This document shows, in pieces, positions 63,401-64,000 of a DNA stretch of 64,000 bases. The stretch spans positions 10,685,826-10,749,825 of the forward strand of contig NC_051140.1 in assembly GCF_014839805.1 (NCBI RefSeq), read 5' to 3'. This DNA is from Manduca sexta. Its lineage: Eukaryota > Arthropoda > Insecta > Lepidoptera > Sphingidae. The translations under genes and the position numbers were made by a program. Position 1 is the first letter of the stretch. The number at the start of each line of letters is the position of its first letter. The notes under the pieces were generated by a model that was given only the letters and a program-made list of their open reading frames with translations, had not been told where the DNA came from and did no database searches.

Positions 63401-63770
63401 AGGTGACTCAGTGGCGTAGTTGTAATTGTACACGGTATGAGTACGACTACCGCGCTAAGATCCTGGGTTCGAATCCTGGGCCGGGCCAAAAATTGGTGAC
63501 TGAGTTTTTCTATATTAAAGAATTACTCAGTCACAGAGCCAGGAAGTTGGCGGTGTGATCTCTCGTGCCTGGAAAAGCACGTAAAGCCGTTGGTCCTGCG
63601 CCTGATGTCGCTCCGGTCATGTCGGATCGCCGTCTCACCGGACTATGATAGTGAAGGAACAGAGAGTGCACCTGTGTATTGCGCACAATCTTGGGTACTA
63701 TAATATTTCCTGCGTAATTGACTGATCTCCGTTGAGATTAAACGTGGCCGTAATTCGGTAAGGAAGGTAT
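63401..63770 (+). mobile_element. SINE family B, full-length
   Basis: A tRNA-headed SINE. The A box is tggcgtagttg (63412-63422) and the B box ggttcgaatcc (63466-63476, exact consensus), followed by gggccgggccaaaaattgg. The long body includes acagagccaggaagttggcg, gcacgtaaagccgttggtcc, tgtcggatcgccgtctcacc, acagagagtgcacctgtgt and gactgatctccgttgagatt. The second half matches 42311-42490. The head resembles that of SINE-A, so A and B may share a tRNA ancestor, but the bodies are unrelated. No clear target duplication; the 3' edge is approximate. Confidence 0.9.
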
Positions 63771-64000
63771 CATATTGTGTGTACCTAGTTAGTACGTCTG
63801 TCAGGACTCTTTTATGAACACTAAGTAAAAAGTATAGCTCGATATTACGTAAAATAATTACTCGTAAATTAAACGAACCATTTCAAATAAATTTCACAGC
63901 ACACCGCATTAATGTAATTAAATACATAAAACAATATACGTAATAAGAAACATTTTAGATTGCGTATTAACTTCAAGATAAGTCTTTAAGAATTCATTTT
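63771..64000. other. A+T-rich end of window
   Basis: I see nothing recognisable in the last 230 bases. Confidence 0.5.

Noticed and set aside
63412..63485. Possible tRNA gene
   Set aside because: A and B boxes are good, but the sequence continues into a long SINE body shared with 42311-42490 and lacks a proper acceptor stem. The same applies to the heads at 2301-2370, 36680-36754 and 47190-47265.
1..64000. CRISPR arrays, phage or bacterial operons, endogenous viral genes
   Set aside because: There are no regularly spaced direct repeats, no dense gene packing and no viral protein motifs. The reverse transcriptase present is of LINE type.

Overview
The window looks like nuclear DNA of an insect, most likely a moth or butterfly (Lepidoptera). 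It is A+T-rich by eye, has no long open frames apart from transposon remains, and is littered with retroposons typical of lepidopteran genomes: tRNA-headed SINEs, RTE-type LINE tails ending in TGATGA runs, and short Helitron-like elements ending in a hairpin plus CTRR. The order-level assignment rests on remembered resemblance of these repeats, not on a search. I found no complete host protein-coding gene, rRNA gene, functional tRNA gene, CRISPR array or bacterial-style operon. The best description is intergenic or large-intron DNA.

Layout. 0-19.4 kb is poor in recognisable transposons: one degraded SINE-C fragment (about 1.03-1.17 kb), one SINE-A with perfect 13-bp target duplications (2.28-2.58 kb), and three small islands that could be regulatory (three adjacent 10-bp palindromes at 6.02-6.06 kb, a TATA/Initiator-like site at 11.58 kb, a GC-rich patch at 13.42-13.56 kb). 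19.48-22.30 kb is a 5'-truncated, frameshifted LINE with recognisable reverse transcriptase. 23.9-31.7 kb holds Helitron-like fragments, a CpG-rich island (27.1-27.3 kb), an unexplained 372-nt open frame (29.35-29.72 kb) and the first copy of repeat family D. 36.5-50.3 kb is the densest transposon zone: SINE-C (36.5 and 48.5 kb), RTE tails (38.55 and 44.8 kb), SINE-B (42.3 kb), SINE-A (47.0 kb), a BMC1-like repeat (47.3 kb) and family D (50.0 kb). 51.6-57 kb holds a GC-rich block, a candidate cassette exon (53.5 kb), family D (56.1 kb) and SINE-C (56.6 kb). 57-63.4 kb is again free of repeats I recognise, and the window ends with a full-length SINE-B at 63.4-63.77 kb.

The transposons are non-autonomous or dead. 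The SINEs carry Pol III A and B boxes and would have depended on LINE enzymes supplied elsewhere; the LINE here has lost its endonuclease half and changes frame about seven times. I did not find a new biological system. The items most worth checking are the palindrome trio at 6.02-6.06 kb, the TATA/Inr site at 11.58 kb, the candidate exon at 53.51-53.64 kb, the unexplained open frame at 29.35-29.72 kb, and the conserved three-copy family D.
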